Assembly: GCF_051842935.1 (NCBI RefSeq) | Contig: NZ_JBPXRR010000001.1 | Span: 2,852,001-2,916,000, forward strand | Length of the DNA: 64,000 nucleotides | Origin: Pseudalkalibacillus sp051842935 | Lineage (GTDB): Bacteria > Bacillota > Bacilli > Bacillales > Fictibacillaceae | Direction of reading: 5' to 3' | Shown: one piece after another, positions 26,413 through 34,496 of the stretch | Layout: every line of letters starts with the position of its first letter | Position numbering within the stretch: position 1 is the first letter of the stretch | Made by a program: the position numbers and the translations under genes | The notes under the pieces: model-generated | What the model was told of the DNA's origin: nothing | The model's database searches: none | What the model saw: only the letters and a program-made list of their open reading frames with translations

Positions 26413-27448
26413 CTTCCTGTCTGCGTGGCTTCATTTGTGGCACTGGGACAATATATTGTACGAATGATAACATTCGAATCGCTTGTACAATCGCAACTGA
26501 AATGATTAGAACCATCAATGTGATCACCGGGAAGCTTTCAGGAGCAGCCCAAACCCCTTCAGGAATGAGCTCTTTTAAAATAATAAGCACAAAAGGGTGG
26601 ACGAGATAGATCCCCATTGAGAAAGTACCAATTACCTTCAATGGATTGTAAAGGAATTTCATCTGTTTTAATAATGGAATAAGTCCAATACAAGCTATAG
26701 TGAGCAATGGGATGTTCACTAAATTCGAAACTCGTCTCGAACTTATTGCACCTACAATATGATATTCATAAATCGTAAATGCATAAACTGCAATTATGAT
26801 CAGGATTAGAAGACCTTTATTTTTCGTAAATTGCAGGATTTGCTCCCAATAAAATGCTAAAAACCCTCCAAATATAAAATAGAAAATCCACTTAAATAAA
26901 AAGATGGGATCATTAACGAATGTTCCAACAGGTCCATCTATTGGTATTTGTTTATGATATAGACAGAAAAAAGTCACGATAAATGATACAAGTAAGGCAA
27001 TCATCCAGGCTTTTTTTGTACGAATGAGCTGCATTAAAGGGAAAAAGAGATAAAACTGAATCACAATCACCATGAAATATAAGTGATAAAAAGAATCACC
27101 AAATAAGAACCTTTTGATCAATACTTCTAAATCAGGAAACGATTTCCACAGTATGAGACCCAGCAAAAAGTAAAATATGCTCCACACTATGAATGGTACG
27201 ACAATCTTCGTAAACCTGGATTTAATGAATTTTTGCGAATCAAATCCTTTATATTTCACTTGGTGGAACAAAAGGAATCCACTAATCAACGCGAATGTTG
27301 GTGTTCCGAATCGGCCTAATTGATTAAACATGTATATGAACCATGTGTCATAGCTTGCGCTCACATGAACTAAAATAACACCTAAACAGGCAAATGCACG
27401 TAAAAAATGGATCTCTTCGAAGAATTTTCGTGTTGTTTGAGCTGCCAT
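26402..27448 (-). CDS. Acyltransferase 3 family membrane protein (OafA/YrhL-like)
   Basis: A 348-residue integral membrane protein with about ten hydrophobic helices. The N-terminal block EIHFLRAFACLGVILVHVSASYD carries the conserved Arg and His of acyltransferase-3 enzymes. ISGFLLFHQ and GIYLVHPF are further family marks. Members transfer acetyl, succinyl or similar groups to sugars of surface polymers or exported molecules. The start is ATG 27448, placed 5 bp after AGGTGGAG, instead of GTG 27460. Substrate unknown. Confidence 0.85.
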   Translation of the reverse strand: MAAQTTRKFFEEIHFLRAFACLGVILVHVSASYDTWFIYMFNQLGRFGTPTFALISGFLLFHQVKYKGFDSQKFIKSRFTKIVVPFIVWSIFYFLLGLILWKSFPDLEVLIKRFLFGDSFYHLYFMVIVIQFYLFFPLMQLIRTKKAWMIALLVSFIVTFFCLYHKQIPIDGPVGTFVNDPIFLFKWIFYFIFGGFLAFYWEQILQFTKNKGLLILIIIAVYAFTIYEYHIVGAISSRRVSNLVNIPLLTIACIGLIPLLKQMKFLYNPLKVIGTFSMGIYLVHPFVLIILKELIPEGVWAAPESFPVITLMVLIISVAIVQAIRMLSFVQYIVPVPQMKPRRQEAIS

Positions 27449-27634
27449 TGTCTTCTCCACCTTTTACCTTTCCTTAGTTGAATTAACTAAGTAATTCATT
27501 CGGTCCGGACATATGTTTGTTGTCTATATTTGTTTTTGTAATTTATGGTAACGAATTAAAGGTTTTCAAAAAATTGGATTGAAGTAACTATGGGAAGGGT
27601 ATTTATAACTTATTAAGAGGAAAGGAGATTCCTT

Positions 27635-28168
27635 ATGGGGTCTAAGCATGAAGGTATTGGTGGATGGTTGATCCTCATTGTCTTTGGTCTTCTGTTAGTC
27701 CCGGTCATTCGGCTCTATTCTTTGTATCAAACGTATTGGACCGTTTACAATACACCCGCTTGGAGTTTATTGACGGAAAGTGGTAATCCCCTCTATCACA
27801 CCTGGTTTGAACCTGCTTTTTGGATGGGTGTTGGTGTGGATCTTCTGTTGATCATTCTTTCCTTGGTTGGTCTGTGGCTGTTGTTAACGAGGAGTTCTCT
27901 TTTTCCGAGGTTTATGATTTCTTTTCTGATTGCCATGACGGTTTTTGCAGTCGCTGATGGATTCATTACGAATTGGATTTTCGGTACACTACCTATTACA
28001 GCTGATACATTGCAATATATCCAAAACCAGTCGTATCGACAGCAAGCTGGAGCGCTGTTATTAAGTATCATATGGATTCCTTATCTGATGAGGTCAAAAA
28101 GAGTAAAAGCGACTTTTGTCAGTGGTCCTAAGGAAAAGACGGTTGCGAGTAACAATTTGACGTTATAA
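27635..28168 (+). CDS. DUF2569 family membrane protein
   Basis: A 177-residue protein with four hydrophobic helices (about 9-30, 65-86, 92-115, 135-152) and the GGWLILIVFGLLLVPV start typical of DUF2569. AAAGGAG precedes the ATG. No molecular function is established for the family. It is monocistronic and followed by a bidirectional terminator shared with the convergent acidic-protein gene. Confidence 0.75.
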   Translation: MGSKHEGIGGWLILIVFGLLLVPVIRLYSLYQTYWTVYNTPAWSLLTESGNPLYHTWFEPAFWMGVGVDLLLIILSLVGLWLLLTRSSLFPRFMISFLIAMTVFAVADGFITNWIFGTLPITADTLQYIQNQSYRQQAGALLLSIIWIPYLMRSKRVKATFVSGPKEKTVASNNLTL

Positions 28169-28169
28169 A

Positions 28170-28203
28170 AAAAGGAGACCGCCTCGTGGCAGTCTCCTTT
28201 CTC
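28170..28203. terminator. Bidirectional terminator
   Basis: ggagaccgcc and ggcagtctcc form a stem (about 28178-28200). An A run before and T stretch after allow use on both strands. Confidence 0.8.
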
Positions 28204-28213
28204 AACGGAACGA

Positions 28214-29485
28214 TTAATCGTCGTCCTCTTCATCATCATCGTCTTCGTCATCATCGTTGTCTTGGTCATCATCGTCGTCTTCATCTTCTTCATCATCGTC
28301 ATCGCGATCTTTGTCTCGGTCGCGTTTACGCTCTTTTTCACGATCATCATCGTCGTCTCGGTCACGCTTTTGCTTTTCGCGCTTCTCTTGCTTTTTCTCA
28401 GCTCTCTCTTGTTTCTTTTCCGCTCTTTCTTTTTGCTTTTCTTGCTTCTTTTCAGCTCTTTCTTGTTTCTTGGCTGCTTTTTCTCGTTCTTTTTGAGCTT
28501 TCTTTTCAGCTTTTTGTTTTGCTTTTTCTGCTTTCTTAGCAGCTATTTCTTCATCGTCTTTATCCTCATCTTCGGACTCCTCGTCCTCATTTGCTTCCTC
28601 TTCAACGGATTCTGATTCATTTTCGTCAGACTCTTCCTCTTCTGACTCTTCTTCATCCATATCTTCTTTTTTGTTGTGCTTTTCTTCTAGTTTTGCAATC
28701 TTTTTATCCAATTTTGCGAATGCTTTTTGGATATTTTTCATAAGAGACTCTTGAGCTTGAGGGTTCTCAACAAGCGCTAATGCCATTAGCAATGCGTTAA
28801 TGTTTTGAGAAAGTTTCGATTGGAGTTCGTCCATATCGGAATCTTCTTCCTCTTCTTCAGTGGACTCTTCCTCTTCTTCTGTTCCTTCTTCAGACTCTTG
28901 TTCACCTTCAGTGGACTCTTCGTCACCTTCGGAAGATTCCTCTTCTTCAGAACCTTCCTCAGACTCTTCTGTTCCTTCTTCTGTTTCTTCAGAAGACTCT
29001 TCGTTACTTTCTGATTTTTCAAGAGCTGCTTCTTGTGCTTTAATTGCTTCTTCAAGCGTCTTCTCAGCTAGCTCAGTTTCACCAGCAGCAAAAAGAGCAT
29101 TAGCTTCAGCAATTCTCTTAGATGCAATATCAGCTAAGATCTTTGCTTCTTCAAAGTCGTCAGAAGCTACTGCAAGCCGTACATTTTCAATCATTGTTTT
29201 TACGAAATAGAAGAAGTCACCTGGTAATAGGGACGGCTCTTCTTCTGCTTCTTCTGATTCCTCATCTTCTGTAGCTTCGTCTTCGTTAGTTTCTTCTTTC
29301 TCATTACTTTCTTCTGTTGTGGATTCCTCATTGTTTTCTTCAGTTGTTGGTTCTTCCGTAGTGGATGTACTGTCTTTCATCTCAACTTTTGGAGTAGACT
29401 CATTTGTGTTTGCGAACGCTGCTGGTGAGGTTCCGAATAGTAGTAGAGAAGCTGCGCTTAGTACTGCAATCCATTTCTTCATCAT
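28214..29485 (-). CDS. Secreted highly acidic DUF5667-like protein with Asp-rich tail
   Basis: A 423-residue exported protein with signal peptide MKKWIAVLSAASLLLF...AFA. A Ser/Thr/Glu-rich stretch follows (about 30-85), then a helical DUF5667-type domain (about 88-165; LLPGDFFYFVKTMIENVRLA, FEEAKILADIASKRIAEANALF), another Glu/Ser repeat region, and a short helical segment. Next is an alternating Lys/Glu/Gln region (KKQEKQKERAEKKQ type) and a terminal block of Arg/Asp then nearly pure Asp/Glu. The charge pattern suggests a cation-binding or wall-interacting extracellular protein; function is unknown. ATG 29485 (or the next codon) is preferred over 29494 because AAAGGA directly abuts 29494. 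Confidence 0.75.
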   Translation of the reverse strand: MMKKWIAVLSAASLLLFGTSPAAFANTNESTPKVEMKDSTSTTEEPTTEENNEESTTEESNEKEETNEDEATEDEESEEAEEEPSLLPGDFFYFVKTMIENVRLAVASDDFEEAKILADIASKRIAEANALFAAGETELAEKTLEEAIKAQEAALEKSESNEESSEETEEGTEESEEGSEEEESSEGDEESTEGEQESEEGTEEEEESTEEEEEDSDMDELQSKLSQNINALLMALALVENPQAQESLMKNIQKAFAKLDKKIAKLEEKHNKKEDMDEEESEEEESDENESESVEEEANEDEESEDEDKDDEEIAAKKAEKAKQKAEKKAQKEREKAAKKQERAEKKQEKQKERAEKKQERAEKKQEKREKQKRDRDDDDDREKERKRDRDKDRDDDDEEDEDDDDDQDNDDDEDDDDEEDDD

Positions 29486-29535
29486 TTGCTTCATTCCTTT
29501 CGTTTATTTTTCATAAAAAAAGCAGACTACGAGAG

Positions 29536-29727
29536 TTACAGAATCCTGTACTCTTGTAATTTGCCTTGTTGACCTATGCTAGCTTTAATCCTTCTTATGT
29601 ATGACTGATCGGTCCTAGGCAACTGGCTGACATAGGTGGGGTTCACCGTTAGTCCCTTTAGCTTTGCGTCACTACCTTTCGATAGCTTTGCCTTTATCTG
29701 CTCTTCAATGGTTTTAGTATACAACAA
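29536..29727 (-). CDS. Doubtful 63-aa ORF upstream of the acidic-protein gene
   Basis: The frame opens with two TTG codons and encodes a basic hydrophilic peptide (ending GQQGKLQEYRIL) with no signal peptide or known motif. No ribosome-binding site stands out. It could be a gene remnant or chance frame. It occupies part of the 540 bp between the acidic-protein gene and the small lipoprotein gene, which otherwise holds repeat copy D and a terminator. Confidence 0.2.
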   Translation of the reverse strand: MLYTKTIEEQIKAKLSKGSDAKLKGLTVNPTYVSQLPRTDQSYIRRIKASIGQQGKLQEYRIL

Positions 29728-29859
29728 TTCGACACCATTCTTCGAAGTTCTATCTTCCTATTTTTTCTGATAATTTATAGGTGTTTTCTATCAGAAATGG
29801 CAATCCCGCATGATATTTCCACTCTTATAAGCAATATGAAATAGGTAATTTGAAGGGTG

Positions 29860-29918
29860 GTGTCAGGCACCGATTGAGAAGCGTTGGTACCATTGGCTTC
29901 CTAATCGGTGCCTGGTAC
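29860..29918. repeat. 59-bp palindromic repeat, copy D
   Basis: Arms gtgtcaggcaccgat (29860-29874) and atcggtgcctggtac (29904-29918) flank a core containing gcgttggtaccattggcttc. A T stretch follows on the plus strand. No third arm is found at 48 bp on either side. Confidence 0.85.
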
Positions 29919-29933
29919 CGTCTTTTTTACTCA

Positions 29934-29963
29934 CAAAAAAAAGAGAGCTGCTCGGGGCAGCTC
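29934..29963 (-). terminator. Terminator of the small lipoprotein gene
   Basis: gagctgc (29945-29951) and gcagctc (29957-29963) form a stem, with a long T run on the minus strand (29942-29935). Confidence 0.8.
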
Positions 29964-30025
29964 CAAATGTGAGGGTGAGGGAGGTAGGTCGTGTGCCTAC
30001 TATTCAATTTTACAAAATAATATGA

Positions 30026-30184
30026 TCAAGAACCTTCTTCAGACTCTCCGTCTTCAGTGTTGGTTTCTTGTTCTTCGTTTGCTGGTTCTTCGTTAGCTGG
30101 TTCTTCTTCCGTTCCATTACAAGCTGTAATTAACATAATTGCGAGTAGTGCAGAGCCTAGTTTAGCGAGAAAACTTTTCTTCAC
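30026..30184 (-). CDS. Small acidic lipoprotein (52 aa)
   Basis: The GTG start at 30184 lies after AAGGAGTGG. The product is MKKSFLAKLGSALLAIM, then LITAC as lipobox with lipidated Cys22, then an acidic tail containing a duplicated EEPAN unit and ending EEGS. It would be anchored to the outer face of the membrane. The tail has no fold and the function is unknown. A dedicated terminator and a repeat copy lie downstream. The gene is easily missed because of its length and GTG start. Confidence 0.7.
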   Translation of the reverse strand: MKKSFLAKLGSALLAIMLITACNGTEEEPANEEPANEEQETNTEDGESEEGS

Positions 30185-30336
30185 GTTCAATCCACTCCTT
30201 ATATCGCAAAAGTTTTTGACCGGCTTGTTTCCCGGTTAACTACACTATAGTAAATTTTTTGCGATATTTGTTAGAATTTACTGAATGAATACACAACTCT
30301 AACGATGTTTACATCTCGCTAACACTGGCTTAATAA

Positions 30337-30954
30337 TCACCTACGAAGTATTGCCCTCACTGGGCTCGCGTCGGATTCGGCTAATGGAAGTGGCAGTGCA
30401 ATCAGCTCGTAAATCCCCTCTTCTACATCGTCCAACATGACGCTTTCCAAGATATGAATGTTGTGGTCGAGCAAGCTGTGATGTGCTGGCAAATCTTTGG
30501 AGTCGACTTGATCGACGGATGGTACATCCACGCCAATCAATCGAATTCCGTTTTCTTTTAAAAATGGAGCAAGTTCAGGTGACAGATACGTAATCGACTC
30601 TGGAAATTTCGTTCGATCTTTCCATGAGGCCGTCTTGATCAACACCCGCTCCACTTCGCTCAGATCATAGTTTTGTAAATCTTCCGGTGTGATTGATTCT
30701 CGTCCTTCTAAGTGGACGACGAGCGCATCACCGACATAGAGGTCGGGCTTTAGGTCCAGCATCTTTTTGCCGTCATCATCAAAATGAAACGGTGCATCCA
30801 CATGCGTTCCTGTATGCGTGCTGAAGGTGACGCTTCCGACATTAACAGATCCGGTTTCGGCTTTCGTCCAATTCAGCTTGAATGAAAAAGGCGTATCTCC
30901 CGGCCATGTAGGCACGCCTTCTTTCAACGGTTGAGAAATATCCCAAATCTTCAT
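30337..30954 (-). CDS. kynB: Arylformamidase (kynurenine formamidase)
   Basis: A 205-residue cyclase-family (PF04199) enzyme. The metal-binding motif HTGTHVDAPFHF (about 47-58) and the strands IGVDVPSVDQVDSKDLPAHH match bacterial KynB (about 207 aa). KynB hydrolyses N-formyl-kynurenine to kynurenine and formate in tryptophan breakdown. No tryptophan dioxygenase or kynureninase gene is adjacent, so it may act on other formamides or work with unlinked genes. ATG 30954 has GGGGGAG 7 bp upstream; TTG 30960 is less likely. It follows fabZ by 27 bp on the same strand. Confidence 0.85.
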   Translation of the reverse strand: MKIWDISQPLKEGVPTWPGDTPFSFKLNWTKAETGSVNVGSVTFSTHTGTHVDAPFHFDDDGKKMLDLKPDLYVGDALVVHLEGRESITPEDLQNYDLSEVERVLIKTASWKDRTKFPESITYLSPELAPFLKENGIRLIGVDVPSVDQVDSKDLPAHHSLLDHNIHILESVMLDDVEEGIYELIALPLPLAESDASPVRAILRR

Positions 30955-30981
30955 CTCCAAACTCCCCCTCTTCCCGCTTTC

Positions 30982-31416
30982 TTAGTCTTCTTTTTTACCT
31001 AGCGCAAACATGATTTCCGTTTCACATGCGACTTCTCCGTCTACAGTCGCCGTCGCTTTTCCTTTACCCATCGAACCACGAACTCGAGTCAGTTCCACTT
31101 CGAGGCGTAGCTGGTCTCCAGGGCGGACTTGACGCTTGAAGCGGCAGTTGTCGATTCCTGCAAAGAAGGCGAGACGTCCACGGTTTTCTTCTTTTTTCAA
31201 TAACGCAACAGCCCCGACTTGAGCGAGTGCTTCTACAATCAGAACACCTGGCATGACAGGGTATTCAGGGAAATGTCCGTTGAAAAATTCTTCATTTGCA
31301 GACACGTTTTTCACTCCGATTGCGTGCTTCCCTTCTTCCACTTCTAAAATCTTATCTACAAGCAAAAATGGATAGCGGTGCGGGATAATTTCTTTGATTT
31401 CGTCAATGTTCAACAT
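30982..31416 (-). CDS. fabZ: (3R)-hydroxyacyl-ACP dehydratase FabZ
   Basis: A 144-residue hot-dog-fold dehydratase of type II fatty-acid synthesis, converting 3-hydroxyacyl-ACP to trans-2-enoyl-ACP. It shows IPHRYPFLLVDKI at the N-terminus and the catalytic NGHFPEYPVMPGVLIVEALAQ block (His and Glu). ATG 31416 follows AGGAGG by 5 bp. An 87-codon upstream extension overlaps the RAYT gene and has no FabZ homology. The place next to flhP/flhO/mbl matches B. subtilis ywpB, with the RAYT and an epuA-type gene in between. Confidence 0.95.
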   Translation of the reverse strand: MLNIDEIKEIIPHRYPFLLVDKILEVEEGKHAIGVKNVSANEEFFNGHFPEYPVMPGVLIVEALAQVGAVALLKKEENRGRLAFFAGIDNCRFKRQVRPGDQLRLEVELTRVRGSMGKGKATATVDGEVACETEIMFALGKKED

Positions 31417-31495
31417 ATGTATCCTCCTATGGTTAACACTCTTTTTCCTTATGATAGCATAAATCGTTTTGGAAAAAGAAATCCGTGAAGGTGGA

Positions 31496-32083
31496 TTACG
31501 TAGGGAGTAAGATCTCTTCGGTAAGGTTGTTGCCGTTGATGGATGCGGCTGGGTCATTTTCGACGAACTTCTGGTATTCAATGTTCTGTGGGTATGGAAA
31601 TTGTGAGAGGACTGGATACGGGTTGACGGGTGCTCTCCGCTCAAATTCAGTGTAGGTGCGATAGCTGCTCCAATCATAGTTTGAAGGCTGTGTGACGAGA
31701 TCCGCTTTGACCGGATTCAAGTGGATATATTTGCTGACGTCGAGCTGGTAGGCAGGCGAACCGATTAGATTGGAAAAATAACGCCCCTGGAACAAGTGTC
31801 CGACGTAATCATACTTCCGATTGAAGTAAGTGGCGTAGCGGTAATTCAGCTTTTGCATGATTAGCTGGATGTGGGTGTCGTGAGATTTCAGTTGCAGGTG
31901 GATGTGATTTGTCATGAGGCAGTATGCATATAAATCGAAGGGGTATTGTGTGCGGGTTTCGGAGAGGTATTTCAAGTAGATGTGGCGGTCTTGCGAGTCA
32001 TAGAAAAGCGGGGTCTTTCGGTTACCGCGGGTGGTGATGTGGTACTCAGCACCGGGATACCAAACGCGAGGTTGGCGAGGCAA
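31496..32083 (-). CDS. REP-associated tyrosine transposase (RAYT, Y1/IS200-like HUH enzyme)
   Basis: A 195-residue single-domain Y1 transposase. From TTG 32083 the N-terminus reads MPRQPRVWYPGAEYHITTRG, the usual start of this family, and AGGAG lies 8 bp upstream; the GTG and ATG codons 6-9 bp earlier are too close to it. The HUH motif is H60-I-H62 in YCLMTNHIHLQL. Tyrosines 81, 83 and 86 (LNYRYATYF) include the likely nucleophile. YIHLNPVKADLV (about 119-130) is a RAYT hallmark. Such proteins are domesticated IS200/IS605 relatives that nick single-stranded hairpins of REP elements. No terminal repeats flank it as a classical IS, but a 107-bp palindromic element begins 153 bp upstream. Confidence 0.88.
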   Translation of the reverse strand: MPRQPRVWYPGAEYHITTRGNRKTPLFYDSQDRHIYLKYLSETRTQYPFDLYAYCLMTNHIHLQLKSHDTHIQLIMQKLNYRYATYFNRKYDYVGHLFQGRYFSNLIGSPAYQLDVSKYIHLNPVKADLVTQPSNYDWSSYRTYTEFERRAPVNPYPVLSQFPYPQNIEYQKFVENDPAASINGNNLTEEILLPT

Positions 32084-32235
32084 ATGCATCACTCCTAAAT
32101 AGATTTAGTAGATTTGAAAAGGACTGGGTGGATGTGTGTTGAGGAATGTTGAACGAAATCAAACCAAGTTGAATGAAGGGATAATCCCATTATACCGTTA
32201 CTTCCAATTAAATGGGAGTTCGAAATTTCGACACG

Positions 32236-32342
32236 GTACCAGGTACTGATTCGGAACCCTTGGTAGACACGGGTTTGGAGATGGTGCCAGGCACCGAAAA
32301 GGAAGTCAGTGGTACCAAGGCTTCTCATTCGGTGCCTGGCAC
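32236..32342. repeat. 107-bp composite palindromic repeat, copy E (beside RAYT)
   Basis: Arm 1 gtaccaggtactgat begins at 32236, arm 2 gtgccaggcaccgaa begins 48 bp later (32284), and the inverted arm 3 ttcggtgcctggcac ends at 32342. Arms 2 and 3 bound an exact 59-bp unit. It occupies most of the 323 bp between the RAYT start and the epuA-type gene; the rest holds a terminator. Confidence 0.88.
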
Positions 32343-32354
32343 TGCCCTTCCAAA

Positions 32355-32396
32355 CAAAAACCCGGTTGGACGCGGATAGGCGTTTAACCGGGTTAT
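32355..32396 (-). terminator. Terminator of the spoIIID-mbl-flhO-flhP-epuA unit
   Basis: aacccggtt (about 32358-32367) and aaccgggtt (about 32386-32394) form a stem, followed by T on the minus strand. It lies 10 bp beyond the stop at 32407. Confidence 0.75.
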
Positions 32397-32406
32397 CCTA
32401 TATATT

Positions 32407-32727
32407 CTATTGATCCTTCTTCACAAGGTCGACGATGTGCTGCCAGGTGCTTTTCGAGAAGACATCTGTCCAGTTTCCATCACCGATGACACCGTATCCT
32501 ACAGCGAGTCCCGCTCCCAGACACAGTGCGAACAACAGAAGAACGATGATCAAGCGAAGCCAGATCGGTACGATTCGTTCTCGAAGCTTCGTCATCTCGT
32601 CTCTCTTCATCTCTTCTCTTTTAGAAGCGTCTTTAGGAGAAGATCCCTGCTTCTTTTTGTTGGCTTTATATTCCTCACGCGATGTCGATTGTTCGTTGTT
32701 GTTGGATTCTGAATGATTTTGAACCAT
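32407..32727 (-). CDS. EpuA family small membrane protein (annotated as RNA polymerase beta-subunit-like)
   Basis: A 106-residue protein with a hydrophilic, Ser/Lys/Glu-rich N-terminus (1-50), a transmembrane helix (about 55-78; VPIWLRLIIVLLLF) and the conserved tail GYGVIGDGNWTDVFSKSTWQHIVDLV. This tail is the hallmark of PF11772 (EpuA), often mislabelled DNA-directed RNA polymerase subunit beta. Function is uncertain; a link to cell envelope processes has been suggested. It lies 22 bp downstream of flhP. Confidence 0.8.
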   Translation of the reverse strand: MVQNHSESNNNEQSTSREEYKANKKKQGSSPKDASKREEMKRDEMTKLRERIVPIWLRLIIVLLLFALCLGAGLAVGYGVIGDGNWTDVFSKSTWQHIVDLVKKDQ

Positions 32728-32749
32728 ATTAACTCCTTATACCTCTTAC

Positions 32750-33580
32750 TTATCGAATCGAATTCACAAGTCCCATCATCTGATCGCCCATCGTTACAGC
32801 TTTAGCATTCATTTGATAGGAACGTTGCGTCGTTAAGAGTTGTGTCATTTCGTGTGAAACATCGACATTGGATTGTTCCAATGCGCCTTGCTGAACAATT
32901 CCATCTCTACCTTCTACCAGGGCGAGTGCTTGTCCCAACTCGGTATCACGTTCGACACGATAGTGGTTGTCACCTGTAGATTCTAACAGCTGCGGTCGGA
33001 TGATTTCTACTAAAGAAAGCTGACCTGCATTCACCGTCGTACCATCTGGCATTGTCGCTCGTACGGAGCCATCAGACCCGATATTGAAAGACTCGAATCC
33101 AGCCGGCACAGTGATCGGGCGGCCATTTTCGCCTACCAATCGGTCCCCATTACCAGCGGTCAATTGCAGTTGGTTCGGGTTCCCTTGAACAGGTGTCACA
33201 TAAAAAGACCCTTCTCTAGTATATTCAATGATTTCGTCGCCATTTTCAAGAGTTTTTCGTACTTGGAACATCATACTAGGGTCCAGCAAGGCTAAATCGA
33301 GTGATCGACCCGTCTGAACGACCGTCCCCTGCTCCATTCGCAACACGGTCCCAGCAACTCTTGCTCCATTGCCTAACCGGATATTATCTGGCGTCAATCG
33401 GCCTACTTCGCGGTTCGGATTCGTCTGACTGTTCATCTCTTGCGTGAGTAGATCCGAGAATTGCACATCGCGGCGTTTAAACCCATATGTATTACTGTTC
33501 GAAAGGTTATTTGAAATCGTGTCCAGTTGTCGCTGCAGCTGTCCCATTGATACGGATGCGGTGATCATCGATCGGTTCAT
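32750..33580 (-). CDS. flhP: Flagellar hook-basal body protein FlhP
   Basis: A 276-residue rod/hook protein of the FlgG/FlgF family. The N-terminal block LQRQLDTISNNLSNSNTYGFKRRD and the C-terminal QGALEQSNVDVSHEMTQLLTTQRSYQMNAK are the axial-protein signatures that form the coiled coils of the rod. As the second of two paralogues downstream of mbl it corresponds to B. subtilis FlhP (about 269 aa). It assembles outside the membrane through the flagellar export apparatus. It lies 27 bp after flhO. Confidence 0.9.
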   Translation of the reverse strand: MNRSMITASVSMGQLQRQLDTISNNLSNSNTYGFKRRDVQFSDLLTQEMNSQTNPNREVGRLTPDNIRLGNGARVAGTVLRMEQGTVVQTGRSLDLALLDPSMMFQVRKTLENGDEIIEYTREGSFYVTPVQGNPNQLQLTAGNGDRLVGENGRPITVPAGFESFNIGSDGSVRATMPDGTTVNAGQLSLVEIIRPQLLESTGDNHYRVERDTELGQALALVEGRDGIVQQGALEQSNVDVSHEMTQLLTTQRSYQMNAKAVTMGDQMMGLVNSIR

Positions 33581-33607
33581 CTTTCTACCCCCTGATACGC
33601 GCTAGTT

Positions 33608-34429
33608 TTACCCTAGTCGTCCGATTTCGTTCGAAGATTTTTCCATCGTCCGGTCATATGCCTGTAAAACTTTCTGATTCGCTTCAAATGTACGATAAGC
33701 GTTCAACATTTCTACCATCGTCTGCTCGACATCAACGTTAGAGCGTTCTACGAAACCTTGCTTAAGCTGATAGGAAACTTCCGGGTTTCCGTTTGCAGCG
33801 ACAAGTGCTTCTTCATTTTCCAGACGAAAAAGTCCGTTGCCTTCTTTTTCTAGTAGATTCGGATTCTCGACAAGCGCTACGTTCACTTGTGCGTTCGCTT
33901 GAGGAATGAACCCGTTCGTATCCATTGTAAAATCAGTGCTGTCGACCTGGATCGGATTGCCGTTCGTATCGAGCACGAAGTCACCATTGGATGTGACGAG
34001 ATTGCCGTTTGCATCCAAGGAAAAATTGCCGTTACGGGTCATGCGAAGCTCACCCGCTTCATTTCGTACAGTAAAAAAGAGCGATCCTTGTGCACCGGTT
34101 TCCTCGTCCGTCGGCACGGCACCCTGGAGGAGGGCAACATCCAGGCGGTTGCCCGTTTCTTGAATGTCTCCCTGACGGAATTTAGGCGTCATCTCTTGCA
34201 TATAAACGGCAGTCGCCAACGTCCCGACCTGTTTTTTCGTCGGAACTGAATTTCCGGCTATGTTCGTTTCTCCAAGTCGGCTCAATAGCATTTGCGGGAA
34301 CGCGCGCAGCGAAGCCTGATCGGCTTTATACCCAGGCGTATTAGCATTTGCTAGATTGTTCGTTAACATGTCCTGACGTCTTTGCTGGCTGATCATTCCG
34401 GAAGCGGCTGTGTAAAATCCACGAAACAT
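33608..34429 (-). CDS. flhO: Flagellar hook-basal body protein FlhO
   Basis: A 273-residue axial protein with N-terminal GFYTAASGMISQQRRQ and DMLTNNLANANTPGYKAD, and C-terminal GFVERSNVDVEQTMVEMLNAYRTFEANQK. Gene order mbl-flhO-flhP is that of B. subtilis, where FlhO and FlhP build the distal rod needed for hook assembly. The upstream spacing to mbl is 67 bp, and the gene follows a CTCCT-complement ribosome-binding site. No oddities. Confidence 0.9.
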   Translation of the reverse strand: MFRGFYTAASGMISQQRRQDMLTNNLANANTPGYKADQASLRAFPQMLLSRLGETNIAGNSVPTKKQVGTLATAVYMQEMTPKFRQGDIQETGNRLDVALLQGAVPTDEETGAQGSLFFTVRNEAGELRMTRNGNFSLDANGNLVTSNGDFVLDTNGNPIQVDSTDFTMDTNGFIPQANAQVNVALVENPNLLEKEGNGLFRLENEEALVAANGNPEVSYQLKQGFVERSNVDVEQTMVEMLNAYRTFEANQKVLQAYDRTMEKSSNEIGRLG

Positions 34430-34496
34430 GCTGCTCTCCTCCTAAAATTTTTACATAATCTATTGATTGAAAAATGGTTGATAGATTCAGGGCGGA

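Noticed and set aside
28257..29210. Plus-strand Ser- or Phe-rich frames opposite the acidic secreted protein
   Set aside because: Mirror image of GAA/GAT-rich codons; no translation signals.
31417..31677. 87-codon N-terminal extension of FabZ
   Set aside because: Overlaps the RAYT gene, shows no FabZ similarity, and the ATG at 31416 has an ideal AGGAGG.
32095..32328. 77-codon frame upstream of the RAYT
   Set aside because: Created by the 107-bp palindromic element; no start signal or homology.
31496..32342. Classical IS200/IS605 insertion sequence
   Set aside because: No TnpB/IscB partner, no distinct left and right subterminal hairpins framing the gene; the protein fits RAYT better.
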